Below are positions 27,020 through 40,806 of a stretch of 64,000 nucleotides of DNA, piece after piece. The position numbers and the translations under genes are program-made. Under the pieces are notes generated by a model. The model was not told where the DNA came from, made no database searches, and saw only the letters and a list, made by a program, of their open reading frames with translations. The stretch comes from Xiphias gladius. Lineage: Eukaryota > Chordata > Actinopteri > Istiophoriformes > Xiphiidae. Positions within the stretch are counted from its first letter, which is position 1; each line of letters begins with the position of its first letter. The stretch spans positions 8,783,501 through 8,847,500 of the forward strand of contig NC_053415.1 of NCBI RefSeq assembly GCF_016859285.1, in the 5' to 3' direction.

Positions 27020-30000
27020 GCTTAATCCATCAGAGACAGACTATGGCATTTTGCCTTTACTCTAATGGTCGATAGTTATAAGTCAATGACATAAAATGTG
27101 ACAAGAATGAAATCCTGTACTTCTATATCATTGGGGGAATCCTAACCAAATGAGATAGAATCTAATGTCATCTTGAGCTGAGAACCAATAGAGCCAGAGT
27201 TCCAACAGACACTTTGACTTGGTATCTTGAGAGCCTCTTTTTCAGATGACTCGATACTCGTAGTCACATCACGGGAGGCAGCCTCTTCCTTTTCTTTGCC
27301 TTCTTTCCCCCTTTCATTTCATCTTTATTTGTAGAAACAAAGATTTCTTCCCTCCCCTTGGGATGTCAAACTAATGGGAGCACTGAGCTGATTGATATCA
27401 TTATTCATAATTTGATCCTCCCTAACAGTTAACATTTCATTTCAGTTTATACAGCGAAGTTCACCAGACATGACTAAGCTGATACTCCAACTCTGGTGAT
27501 TTTCATGTTTTCACTATGAATGTAAAGAAAATGTCACAGCCCCCCCGAAGCCCATGGAAGCAGCTAAAAGCCCTGTAAGATTTCCATAGTGTTTGTTTCA
27601 CACAAACACTCTAAACTCCTTGTGTGACAATAGATAGAATGATTTCTACATAAATCTGCAGTTGTGTATGAGAGTGTTTGCTGCAACAGTTCCTTGCATT
27701 GTCCAAAAGCAGAAAATGTGATTTACATCAAATTAACCTTCACTTTGGTGCACAGAAGCTATAGTATGACAACTGTGGATGCTGAGGATGTGGCATCATG
27801 GTTCCACTCTCTAACCAGGAAGTGAAGTTTGACCTGTGCTCTTCCTGCCTTTGTTATCAGTAACCAGGCCAGTGAAAGGGCTCATAGGAAGGATATCCAC
27901 ACAATGACACACCTTCTGAAAGGACCTATGCCAGACTCAGCACTTATGCATAGGGGTCACTATTTAAATTATTCACTTGTAACCCACTTCTCTGTGTGCA
28001 TGTACACAGATTCCAATGTTATGAATAAAGTAATGACAGTTAAGAAACTGAGGACAAAGAAAAAATGCTTAGCACAAGAAAGTGATTAGTGCAGACTTTC
28101 CAAAAGGAATTCCGGGGGGGGGGGCATATTTAAAGGGTTAAAATGGAGGGCACTGGCAAAAGAGGAATTAATATTTAGGCCTGACCCAGATATAGAACTG
28201 CAGTCTGTTTTGTTACTGGTCCTTTTCAGGGGATGTCAGATTATGGAGAGGGAGGGGTACAGCCTAACAGACCACTCTGGTTGCTAAGCTCCTGAAATAT
28301 AGATGATACCCCAGTGCAGTGTGGGCTAAAGGAATTCATTAAGATTCCCTTTGGAGAATCAGGTCAGTGTTCCCTGCCTGCTCATCTTAACAATTTGGGA
28401 GGGATGCGCCAAGATTTGCCAGGACTCACATCGATACTAATAAAAGATTACACCAAACAGACAGAGCCAAAGAACCCATGTTGATACTAACAGGCATTGA
28501 AAATAGGCTATTTTCTTAAAATTGTACATGACCACTAATCAGCCATGGCCTTTTTTTGGTACGCTTTGATTGATTAGCCACTGATCAAAATCAGCTGATG
28601 TCCAGAACAAATTATTTTATCTTTCGGCTGATTCTAATGACAGGAAAACCTGACTAGTGATGGTATCCCTTCTTTTATCACCTCCTGTCCAGAGAAGTGC
28701 AGCTCTCTTTCTTTAGGTATGATCTGTCACTGAACCCTCTTCCACATGTGCAGAAGCTGGAGTTTAATTGGTACAAACAAACCAAGTGTTAGCATAGTGA
28801 TGGTGAAATTCAGCGTCATGTACTGTTGCCTAGAAATGCCTAGATTCCACTCTGAGGGAAGAAGAATAAGTGAATTCAGGTGCATGTGGAAATTCAAGAT
28901 ATCTGAGCCATAGTTGCAGAGAACCTGGTGACTCTCCCTCTCTGCATTCCAGAGGTCACAGGGGTGAGGGCATTTCCTCTCCTTTTCTAATGGAGAAAAC
29001 GGGCTTTTCTGGCCGAATAGCCAGCCTCCAAATTCCAAGGATCTGAGAAGGAGATTAGCTCAGTGTGGCTATTTTTCTCATCATCAGTAATGGTCAACTG
29101 ATTCATCCAAAGCACTCTGAGGTGGGGGTGTGGTTAAACTGAAACACCATGGTGTAGCAGTGATGCTATGTGAATAGCCAACAGAAGTTACAGGATGTGA
29201 TGCCATTTGAGGGGGGAAAATTATGGTGAAATACCTCTCATAAATGTTGTCATATTCAACCTCCTTACACAACTTATTTTGCCTCTCCCTATTCCCTCTT
29301 ACACCACTACCTCATGTTATATCTAAACAGATTCTCCCTTGATAATTCTGCTGCTAGCAAAGCAAAGCTCCCTCACTCATGCCCCAGCTGAAAATCAAAA
29401 CTCTTGCTCTGTCCGGTCCATTTCCTAGAATTCCAGGCCTGAAAATCTTATTTTACTTGAGCAACTGTGAAGGGAGAGCTGAGCCCTTGGATTCTGGACA
29501 GCTTCCTATCTACCTAGTCATAATTACACGTCAGTGTGGCCAAGACAATATTTCCCTTGAGTCGCGACAGTCAGGAGGTATGTGTAAGAATGGGTCTTTT
29601 GTAAAACACAACAGCCTGGATTCAAGATCCTATGGTTTGTTTATTACACAGCGACCAACAGTGAATAATTTAACTGCAAATAGCAGAGGAATAGCAGAGA
29701 TGTATTTAGTCAAGACATAGCAGTTACCATGGTCACTGCCAATGAAGATCAGGACATGATAAAACCTAAAAAGACAGTATACAGCAGCAAGGAAGAAATT
29801 TTCAAAAAGCACCCCACAGTGCATACTAACAGCTCTTAGCCAGCATGCACAGAGGAGCCTTTGACGAAACCGGGCAGCTAAATCCTCTCTGTGCTACAAT
29901 CTTTCCTACTTCAGCAACCCTAAGTGGGCTGCTTTTTCAAATATATCTCTATTCTAAACCTTTTTTCCTCTCTTATTTATGTGGAAATAATCATCGAGGT

Positions 30001-33000
30001 GCAAATGTAGTGCAGTCTTCGCTGATCCCCTTGGTGTTCGAACAATGACTCACGAAAAACATCACACTATGTTGTGGTACTGTATATAGACAACACATAC
30101 ATTATTACACAATGACACTGTGATCCAAAAGCTCTTTTCGGTTTAGCCTGAAGCACACAACAGATATCTTTTCTAACCTCCCTGCAGTTGATATGATATT
30201 ATCCGAACATTTATATCTTTTCCCCTTACCTAAACATTCCACTGGAATTTTTCAGGGTTGATGGAAAGAAGAGTTCAGATCTCAGTATGTTTTCACAGAC
30301 AAATCTATTCATTCCTGCTGAGTAACTCCCAGCTGCCCACAACTTATTTCCAACTTGCTATATTTTTTTTCATTTGCCTGACAGAAAAGACAACAATCTC
30401 TGTTAGATACCACCTACACCATGCTAGGGGCCTGTGGTGCCATCATGGTTTAAAATTGGTAGAGCTATAAACCATGACGGTACCACTAACATTTTGAAAA
30501 GCCTGGGCAGTCAAACTCATTCTGCAATGCAATATTTCCATCCTGGAACAACAGAGCATACTGTAGCCTATAGCTTAAACACGGCAGACATAATAAGAGA
30601 GCATGGGTAGTAAACTGTGGAATAGTCTTGTCTTTGTCACCAACTTATACATAAATGAGCACAAAAGAATACATTTATCGGCTGAGACAAACCTCTCACT
30701 GCATGTTGGTGAAAGGATGGTCTTGTCTGGAAGAGTACAGAGATATTCAGAGTGCAGGTGTGTGCAAAAAGAGGGGAAAAAAAGAGGCGGAGTGGAGAGG
30801 CGCGAGTGATGAGAGGGATTTCAAATCTCTCCACTCTGCACATATCCCCCACATACCCAGATTGTGTACCACACATTGCATGGAACACATGGCAAACTCA
30901 GTCCATCAGGCTCTGGATACTAACATGGTAAAGTCATGTTAGCATGCTGTGGGTAAAGCCAAATGAAAAATGACAGACATGCTGATTAACCTAACACTGC
31001 ATAGGTTACTGTTCAACAATTTTCAACCGTTCTAGATCTGAACACCGATTTCCTACCTTCGAGGCACCACTGCTCTTATTAATTTCACAATGGAAATCAA
31101 CTTGTTCAAAGCTGAAACGTGATTGAAATAGGCATTTAATCACAGTATGACTAGAACAATTATTCAAAGGGAATTAACTAATTCAAGTGATAAAAATCCC
31201 TCAACCGCAAAACTTTCATTCATCATCATCATTAAAAGGTCTGGAAGCATTTCAATTTGAAAACAGCTATGTTGCTATGCTAGCCATTGGTCTGTACGTG
31301 CTTAGTATTTTGTTATGGCTAACCCTGCTAGCTTAGCTACTACAAAGGTATTAGCCTACAGCTGGACTTCTGAATGTCCATCAAACTATGGTCAATGCAG
31401 CATACATAAACATATCATACACCACATGGATGTATTGTAGTTAAAATGATTATGGCATCAACTTGCTCCATGTTCTTTCTTCCCTATGAATAATATCTAC
31501 ATTATAATTATGTAGGAGAAAAGACACTGATAGTAAGTGGCCTCAAATTGAAAAATCTAACCGCAGTTCTCGTGCTGTCATGGTATATTTGGCATTTATT
31601 TGTGGCTCTTGTGGCCATGATGCATAGGTCACATTACTTTAAGGAGACAAACCTAGAGTAAACATTTGGCATTTGAGCCTAACTAAGGTGAACAGTCCCC
31701 TGGATACGGGATGCCAGCAGTGGGTTAAGGGGAACTGATGCATCAAAAGAAAAAAAAAAAACACTTATCATAGTTCTGCAAATGTATATTAGCATAACTT
31801 GTTCCTCTTCATTGTAGGAAACAGGATGCACTGACATAACAATCACATCTACTGTATATGCCAGTATGTCAAATTGGCTGCCATGGGGGAACAAAAATCT
31901 CTCTACCCACAAAGTAATTAATCCCCCTGTAAGTGGAAAAATGTGTAATTGTCTGATTCACAGATCTTGGAAAGGAGCTGGGAATTCCTATTAATAATGC
32001 ATTTAGCAGATTTTGTCAAACTTTTAAAGAGCAAAAGCCAATAGGATTTTGAGATTCCTATTTTCTTTCTCTTTATTTTACCTTTGTATTATGCATTCTG
32101 CATAGAGACAACTATTTTTTAATTCCTCAAGCATGAATCATATAGAAATTAACTGATAGTCACACAAAATATATAAACCCCCCTTCCTGCTTGCTGACAG
32201 AAAGCAGACAATTGATGGCAGCTTGGTATGCACTTATCTACATAAGCATCTCCTGCACATAATCACTCACTTTACAAGTAAGAGATGGTTACAGATGGTT
32301 TTAAAACTCCAGTGCAATTATACACCAAGAACCCATGTCATTTGGGAACCTCATCAGCAAATGGAAAACTGATCGGAAAAGCAGATGGAGCTCTTTGATG
32401 TGAGCCAACTATGTTGTCTCCAAAACAGGGGAAATTAAGCCTTGTGGAAAATGTTTGTCATATTCTGGTAAATTGCAGTAATAGGAAGGAACAACACGGC
32501 TTAGTGTGAGGAAAATCATTCAAGTGAAGACGAAGACATGGTTAGAGCACAGGGGGGAAAAACATCCAGACAGTCTTTACAGAAAAACAGGAGGAATGCA
32601 GGGCCAGTTCAGCCTCATTCACAAGACCTTTCTCCACCTCTGATGTCACTGTTTGCAATAACTAACTATGCAGTAATCTGTTCTTTGCCAGAATTAGACA
32701 CAATCCAGCTGTGTTGTTTTTTGCATGAAGCAGCTACAATGCGGCCAAGACTGGTCAATGCCAATCAAGGCACTGACCTATTGTATTAGTCTGGATTTCA
32801 CTGAAGAGTTTTTACTTCCTGTGATGGTCAAAATGTTGTTTGAGGCTTTTTTTTTTTTCTTTGGAAACAGCAGTCTGTAAGGGAAATACTTATATGGTAT
32901 AGTAGGGAAAAAATTAAATACCCGGGTGATGTAGTGTTAAAAAAATACCACCCATCAAACGCTCCAAAACAAAACCAAACGCATCAGCTTTTAAAACCCT

Positions 33001-33534
33001 GGGGCCCTACAAGACTGCCAAACAATTCCTACATTTATTTCCCTGAAAATTTTGTGATTATGCTGGAATCAGCATTAGTTCACAAGTTGTTTAAAAGAGA
33101 CTGACTGCATGTCATTCCACACGTGTTAATGCTGATATGACTGACTTAAACTTGACTCACAGGTTTAACCATCCAACAATCTTAAACTGGGGATACACAA
33201 AATGATTTTTTCAGACCCTGAAATGTGGGAGACCTCACACACAACAGCTATTTTCACTAATCTTGTCTTTTTCAGTTGGTTAAGAGGTTATGAGGTGATG
33301 GGAAAGTACTGGCAAAACACACTTCACTCAAACTGACAATATCCTCTAAGGTATTTGACCATCCACTAGTTCGATGTATACTTTTCTCTTGGTTTCAGCA
33401 AAAAGAGACCCCTGAGAATTTCTAATCTTAATCTGTGATTCATTACAAAGTGAAAAAGTTCTGTTAACTTGTGTTCTTTAGTCTGAATGCAATAAAACCG
33501 GTTTTCTTTCCGTTTACTTTATCCTTTGCACTGA

Positions 33535-33790
33535 AAATCTCCCAATAAGTTAAATTAAATCAACTTTTCTTTTATTAACTCAATGTAATTAAATATGTTT
33601 TAAGTTTACATTGGTTAATTATCACTTTTAGAGCTTAAAAGCAGTTGTTCAGTCGATAAAATGTCCAATGGGTCGTTAACTTAATTTACATTATTTAGAA
33701 ACATTGTCATCTTATTCACATATGCTTCCCAGCATGCACTGTATTAAGGTTAAAAAGCCCCAGATTTCCTTCTTTTGTCCCACATGAAAA
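33535..33790. repeat. Probable teleost interspersed repeat
   Basis: The TTAACTCAATGTAATT, TAACTTAATTTACATT and TTCCCAGCATGCACTG segments occur in this order in a multi-copy fish family. The copy is diverged, and related AT-rich sequence continues near 34130-34230. Confidence 0.4.
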
Positions 33791-36464
33791 AAGCTACATG
33801 ATGGAGGCCATTACATCCTCTCTCTGATCAAAGATAAAATAATGTAAACCACAGTGCAGATCTGTATGTACTTCAGCACATGAATCATAGGTGTCTCAGA
33901 GAGAAATATGGTTCCTTGGCTGGTTGTGACTGCTGGCACTACAGCAGCAGCTATCATGAGGGATAAAGCCAAGAATTTCAAGTTAGTACAGAAAACAGAT
34001 TTGAGTTATTTTGACAGAGAGTAAATTAATAGTAGTAAAGTTATGATAATAGTAATGGTTGTTACAATGTAACATAATATATTACTCTGACTTTGAATAA
34101 GTTAATAGAGGTGAAAATGCTAAATTGTATAATCTCAAAGCCTAAATTTAGGAAATTAAGTTAAATCACTTAACTCAAAATGTTACTGACGTTGCACTGA
34201 TATTTTTTCAACTTTTTCTACTTTACAGTGTATGAACTTGGATTTTGAGCATGGTTTGTACGTTTGGCTGAGCAATCTTACTGTGAGAAACACTGTGGTC
34301 TCATGCATGACACCTGCCAATGACTGTTTGCTATGTGTGATTGGCAGCTGTCATGTGTAGCCCCCGGTGAATAATGTTATAAATCAAACAAGTTGCAGTA
34401 GGTGTCAGATGCAGTAGCAGAGCACGGTTCTCATTGGCTATTGAGGGTCTAGTCTGAGATTCAATGTTTACCTCCAATTCCACTACAAGACACACTATGA
34501 TTGACTCAAGCATGTTTAATCTCACACAGCAGGTCTTCAAGAGGGCCTAGCAGATCAGTGGTTTCAATATTTAATCTTTACAAACCTCTTAATGCATGAC
34601 AATGAGAGAATAATAAAGAACTAATCCAGAAACACATAACAACTCTATGTTATCATTTTAATAAACTGCATCTTAACTATATATTTGATTTTCTTTAAGA
34701 AGCATTTCCAGTTTCACCTATCAACACTCTCTGATAAGCAGAGATGATCACCTGTACAATTCTGTACAATAAAATAAGTAAGTTATTGTTTGTTATCAAC
34801 TAATTCCCCTGAGTTTTGGGAGAGGCCAGACAGGCCGAGATTCTTTTCAAGGGAATTACCAGCCTTAGCCTAGATGGTAGGCATGTATATGCTGATTTAA
34901 TGACCATGAGTCTTTCTTAACTTTTTTTCAACCCTTTATTGGGGACATATATATTTTTTCTGTTCCACAAGTGATTGCCTTGTGCCACATTTGTCAAAGC
35001 TAATGTCTAAGTGCTGTGAAATCTGTCAATAACAAACAAGCTTCGGTTATGGATAATATTGCCAGAGGGATGTAACGTACAGCCCTCAGATGAAAGCCAG
35101 CAAGAACTGACTGAGTAATCAATTACTCTTTCACTGCATTTACTGAATAAATAACAAATCTGAAGTGGAACACACCCATACTGCATCTCTGAACCACAAA
35201 ATCCTGTATTTATTCAGTACAGAAGACTACGGAGAAATGATCATAAAATGGCATGTTTAAATATTTTTTTTCCGTTGTTTTAATGTAGGCCTTTTGTCAC
35301 CCTGGAGACACATGAAGCTGAATGATCAATTATATTTGTCACTTTTCCCGCCGATGCCAAAAAAAAAAAGAGTTAAGTGTTTTTAAGGCGATGGAACATA
35401 TGAGTGCTTTTCCACCGCTATCACTGACACCTCAATGTGTCCAAACAAACAAACAAACAAAAAAAAAAAAAAACACTGAGCCGATAAGAACTGAAACAAT
35501 ACACCCATCTGCCAAATGGAGCATCAGTAAACACAACAGTCACTGCCCAACACAAAAAAACATGTTTATCATCCAGCACCCTTACAGTATACTGTATATA
35601 TGTAAACAGTCTTCACTAACAGTTGACTAAATTGCCTCCAAGTTTAAATTTCTGTACTACTTTGACACATTGGCCACATATTCAATAGTTACCCAAAGCG
35701 GGGGGCTATTGCTAGTCTGAACACTGTCATTACAGACAGTTAGGATCACACCGACGTTAAGTGAAGAAAACCATGAGCCAGCTTGGGTGTGTCATGTCAG
35801 AAGGAAAACTTTTCAGGACAAGCCAGTCGGAGTCATTCTCAACAAATAAACACTGCTTCGGTTTATATGAACAACTAATCAAGCGTAACATTATCCTAAG
35901 GTAACTCAACTCTTGAGTTTACACTGGCGCTGTGAGCTAACGACGGTGTGTAAGCTCATAAACACGTACTTTGGTCGTATGACTCCCGCTATCGCTTAAC
36001 AACGTACCGCGGGAGCTCGGCGTTAGTCAAATGAATACAGACACACTCAAACGTGTCCGTTCGTATCATCCATTACACTGACAGACTGGCCACACGTGAA
36101 TGCATAAGTCCAGATCCGTTAGGCTAGTTTAACAGTGACCGGTGGCTAACATAACGATAACTTAGCATTGACATGACGTCTTCTGTTGCTGTTATGTTGT
36201 ACCCGTTTAACACGGGCATAAATGGCAGCCAACTAAACTACACCGCTAACACCGGCAGACATTCAAACTAGTCAGTTAAAACCAAGACGAATTGAGAGTT
36301 CATTTGCACCCGTTTTATCTTAAACGGTCACCCCTCTGGCTCCACCGGTCGCTCGTCCTTCCTTAAAACAGGTGTGTTTTTTTTTCTTTTTTTTATACTC
36401 TCTAAAGGCCTTATTAACAAACAGTCACTCATTCCACTCCATTAAGACATTTCTGAAGCCTTAC

Positions 36465-36540
36465 CAAAGTAGGATTCGTATTTCTGCCCTCGGTTGATGC
36501 TATCTTGATGACTGCATTAATAGAGCATGTCGAGGCATTG
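36465..36540 (-). other. ralb: Predicted noncoding exon 1 of ralb
   Basis: On the minus strand the sequence ...CCTACTTTG|GTAAGG gives a consensus donor at 36464/36465, inside a CpG-rich region. This is the only good donor upstream of the first coding exon in such a context, and vertebrate RALB has a noncoding first exon. The 5' limit is a guess. Confidence 0.5.
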
Positions 36541-36600
36541 GCTCTCCAAAAGCAAACCGCTCCCGCAACAAAAGCCCCACCTTCCGGATGTCAAAAACTA
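36541..36600 (-). promoter_or_regulatory. ralb: Likely ralb promoter
   Basis: CTTCCGG (ETS site, 36581-36587) with an adjacent CCCCACC GT-box, in CpG-enriched sequence that begins near 35.9 kb. No TATA box. This is typical of a housekeeping CpG promoter; the start site is inferred. Confidence 0.45.
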
Positions 36601-38430
36601 CAGATGACAGGATGTGACGACATTATCGTCCTTCATTCAGTCTGTCGTCATTTTTTATTTTCTAGCATACGGGGACCTCCAACTGTTTCCCAACTTGACT
36701 CGATCTGTCAACGACGCAACTTAATCTTGCTAAAAAGAAAAGCACTCCTAGCATTTCTGCTGACCATTTTCATACAGTTTCTGATTTTTTTTGAATTACG
36801 TTTCCGGGCAGTCATTGTCCAGTGTAACTTTGACAGAAATTAATGAAGACTTGCTGTTTACTGTGCTGGATTACAAAAGTGATGCAGCAAATAGATCATT
36901 TTTTTTTACTAGCAATTAATCTACCTTTTGATGTCTTGATCACTTAATAATTTGGTTTTTAAAATGTCAGCAAATTGTGAAAAAAGTTCATCACAAGTTC
37001 CCAGTGCCAGTGGGGATGTTGTAATGTGATGTAAAGACAAGTAATCTGTATTTACCTGGATTAATGTAACACTGATATAGCCTTTTAACAATAAAATTAA
37101 AGCTAAACCAATAAACCATCATCTTTGGCTGAACATTAATACTATTAAACCTGACTTCAATTTCAAAACTTCCCAGAAAACTGTGTGCAGTCTTTGGCCC
37201 AACCAAATTCTCCAAGATGCTAACATCTGGGTCCGGCTGCCCTTTGCAACTCGTTGCCAGTAAAGATTTAAGAAATGCTTGTGTAGTTGTTGCTCAGACA
37301 TAACAGCAAAAGATGACAGAAGACAACAGCATGTTATCCAACATTATCTGAGTAGACTGGGAAACATTGTTTGCATCAATTTCTATCAACAGCACAGATA
37401 TTATTTTGACTGAAACTTATGTTTAGCTGATTTTATTTTGCCTTAAAATCATTCTGTAGAGATGAGATCAACAAGAAGACAGGGACACTGTTATAATACT
37501 TTAGACTAGATAAAGTCCTATGAAAATGGATATTAAAATGGAGCATAGTAAAGCTCATGTAGTCTTATGTCTTATAACAGTACAGGCAATGCAATTTTTT
37601 ATTGCAATGCTGTAATACTACACTCTGTAACCCTGAATGAGAATAAGTGAGTGTAGAAAATAAATGGATGGATGATAATTGTACAACTGGGGGCTTTTTT
37701 AGGTCATATTTAGAGTTGAGTAAAAACTTGTCACTGTGCTCTCCCAACAGATTTTATTAACAGTTATGTAAGACCATTGGTCTCAAACATTAAAAAAAGA
37801 ATATAAAGGTCTGTATATCCAGCATGCCTTTCTTCACTTTATCTTCTTTCCCTCTTAATGCAGCAGGGGAGTGGTTCACATATATACAGTATGTTTCAGG
37901 TCTCAGCCCTCTCGGGTATGGCACCAATGGAGGGCAATTTGTGCTCAGTTTTTTTTTATGCTCTAGAGGTTTTTCTCTTAGTGGTCCTGGACCTGGCCAT
38001 AAAATGAACATAAAACACATTTTTGATTAGACATGTAGTTAAAGATTTAATGTTACATTTGCTCCCAGGGTGAATACAAAAAACTCCTTACATCTATACA
38101 TGAAGGAGCAGAACCTATGGTGGACTTCATTTCATGAGGAAATTTCAACTCGGTTCACAGCCAGAATGTAAGCTACAAGGTTGTTATACATATGTAGAAA
38201 GGGTATTACCTTACCTGTTTCTATATATAATCCTTATATTGAACTAATTGCAATTTACCGGGATTAGGGTCTCCCCCTCGCGACAGACAGAAAAAAATAT
38301 TGCATTGTTTTCCCACTTTATTCATGGATCCTAGTACAATTTCATCCTTTCAATCATTAAGCTATTGGAGACCATCCATTCCAAGAAATAACTGTACAAT
38401 TCCATTACTGAACTGTGTGGCACCATCTGT
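36601..38430. other. Intergenic stretch
   Basis: No supported exon, RNA gene or recognisable repeat between the ralb promoter and the unassigned open blocks. Confidence 0.5.
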
Positions 38431-38436
38431 TTACAT

Positions 38437-39153
38437 TTATATCCTATTAAATGTCTCTTGGCTGACAGAAGTCGACAGACAGGGTGTCTCAGAGTCTACG
38501 GTGTCACTACCCTTAGTTGAGGCAGCAGATGGTGCTGATGACTTGCTGCCCCAGCCAGATGATGATGCAGGCTCTGAAAGAGTATAGCACAGCTGAATAT
38601 TCTTAGTCTGCAAGTTTGATGTAGTTTCTGACAGCCACATTTAAACATTTTGCATCTTATTACTGGTTGCTGGCAATGAATTATAGTCTGAGTTTATACA
38701 CTCACTCGTGTATTTCTTTGTTAAAAAGTAGCATCCTGAAAGTCATTCTTTGTGCATTAAATCCTGTCTTTCATCTTCAGTATTTAATTTACTGAGTATA
38801 TTTTCAACAAGCCCCAGATCCTGTTGTAGATTAATCTATACACTGCTGCTTTCATTTCTACTAAGGGAAAGATTTGCAAGATAACAGAGGCATTGGTTTT
38901 CTTCACTTTTTGTTTCCCTTCTGGTCCTTAAAGGAGACAAGTTGACACAAGTGTCAGAAAGGTTTGCTTACATTTGTATCCTCCTCTGTATCCATCCCAT
39001 TGTAGGTCCCATCTAGTGTAAATATCTGGATACTGATAGTGTTTGGCACAGGCACTCCAACTTCCAGCTGAGAAAAAAACTGGTCTGATTTTCCATTTGC
39101 CCGGGCATGCAGAATACAGACCCTCAATGCTTTAGCTCTGCTCCTTTCCCTCA
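38437..39153 (-). CDS. Unassigned two-exon open block (candidate gene 3' end)
   Basis: Reading leftwards, 39153-38972 is a 60-codon open stretch after a strong acceptor (CACTCCCCCACAG), ending at a GTAAGC donor. A second acceptor (TTTTTTTCTCAG) lies inside it at 39068. The frame contains HARANGKSDQFFSQLEVGVP and VPNTISIQIFTLDG. It joins in phase to 38607-38437 (acceptor AACTTGCAG), a Ser/Thr-rich 56-residue tail with SSGWGSKSSAPSAAS, ending in TAA. The amino-acid composition is protein-like, but I find no upstream exon with a start codon and do not recognise the family. The plus strand over the last block is also open, which weakens the case. It may be a pseudogene or a repeat remnant. Confidence 0.25.
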
Positions 39154-39407
39154 CTGTGGGGGAGTGAAAAAGTTGACCTTGACTAACTGGTTTAGATGAA
39201 ACTCAAAAAGCACAGCAATCAGGTATCCGCAGACTCATATGCACAAATAAAGCTGGGGAGCTGATATGAGACCATAACTCAAGTCAGCCAGGCTCAGTGA
39301 GGGGTAGGAAAAAAAAACTGCACTGTTATGTCTGTGCAAACAGGAGGACTGTATCGCCCTTGCCGAGGATGATATGATGGTGGCCAGCAAAAAATGCACG
39401 CTGCGAA

Positions 39408-39430
39408 AAGAAAAAAAAAAAAAAAAAAAA
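39408..39430. repeat. Oligo(A) tract
   Basis: A run of about 21 A, close to a short plus-strand open stretch. It could be a retroposition tail, but no source transcript is recognisable. Confidence 0.6.
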
Positions 39431-40283
39431 CCTTTAGCTTCCAATCTGGTGCACAGCTTCCACTCCTGAGCAGTCACGGTCACTATAGAGTGCCAGAAAC
39501 CTGCATGATTTCGATGTGGTGGAACTTTTGCCTGCACAGCTCTCAGACTTCAAAGGCCTTGAGCTGAGGCCACACTGCCTCCTAACACACTGCCACTGTG
39601 TACACTGTTCACATCAGCACTCACACTCTCTATAGGCACAAATTCAATTCTAGAGGAGAAGACCGACACCTCTGCAAGGTTGAGGGGGTCAATCCATGTT
39701 CTAAGAGAACAATTAACAGTCTGGAAATAATCAGAGCATTAATTATCGTCTCCACTAGGTGGAGACAGAAATACCAGTAGAGCCTTGAGAAAATACTCAA
39801 TTTCCTCAACTGGTTTCACGTCATCGCAAAAGCTCCTCTCAGACATGGAATCTGGAGTTATCTATCTCCTCTACAAATTTAACTTGGCTCATTTGCAGTA
39901 TTTTATGGTTCTTTAAATGGATTTTATTTCCCTGTGCATAAGAAATGGTATGCTGTGGTGCTGTCTTAAAAGGGCAGAACATTTAACAGCTCTAATAAAC
40001 GCATTTCACCTTGTGTGTGCTGTAGCCAGCAGAAGAGTGAATGTATGAAAGTGGCTAAAGCCTCATTTAGTTTGCGGTACCTTTAACATACAGCTTCAGC
40101 CTAAAGGAGTAGTACAAACTTCATCTTAAACTTAAACCTTTATCATTTAGCCAATCCTCCTTCATTTGAAACATTCTTAAATTATTTAAATTACTGTTCT
40201 GGTCAGTGTAAATACATTTCAAATGTAGACATATTGTATTATGGTGAACAGGGACTTACAGTGTCTGGGAAGATGTGCTTTTT

Positions 40284-40289
40284 TTTATT
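40284..40289 (-). terminator. nepro: nepro poly(A) signal AATAAA
   Basis: Canonical hexamer on the minus strand about 520 bases after the nepro stop. It implies a short 3'UTR ending near 40265. Confidence 0.5.
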
Positions 40290-40806
40290 GAAACGTCATA
40301 CATAACTTTTCTGGACTTGACTAGAGGTCACCTATGACAAAAGCATTTTTACTGTCCTCAGCCTAAATGGCCATCACCAACAGAAGGCGTTTTCTCTCAA
40401 GTTTCTCCTTTTAAAATGCTTAAATACCAGGTTATTCAAAACTGAATAGCCTAACACGTTCCACTGATCCCTGGCAACATCCAATACACACGACAGGATC
40501 AATAATATGGCTTAAAAGTTTTAACACACAAATTGTACCAAATTCCCTATTCTGGTGTCAAGACAATCCTAACTGTTAAACCCCACTGTTAAATAGTGAA
40601 TAAGGTCTTTAAGTCAGTTTATATCCCTGTTGTGATGCTGTGTGTGGTCAGAGTTGCACCAGACTCATCTGGAAACCAATCATTAGTTCTCCTAACACAT
40701 ACAATTCCATCGATTATTCTTTTCAAAACAGAGGAATGTGTCATACTGTATTTACACTCAGCTGCACACAGTTATTTCTTTCCTTGTATGTGCTGATTCC
40801 AAACTG

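Larger units (their letters stand above)
25663..36464 (-). other. ralb: ralb intron 1
   Basis: A 10.8-kb interval between the noncoding first exon and the first coding exon. It contains no second gene that I can support. A large first intron is also found in human RALB. It holds a perfect 16-bp hairpin (26982-27019), a G9 run near 28112 and a repeat-like block at 33535-33790. Confidence 0.6.

Noticed and set aside
36505-36843. 112-codon plus-strand frame at the ralb promoter
   Set aside because: It lies opposite the predicted ralb exon 1 and promoter, has CpG-driven openness, and shows no recognisable domain or donor.
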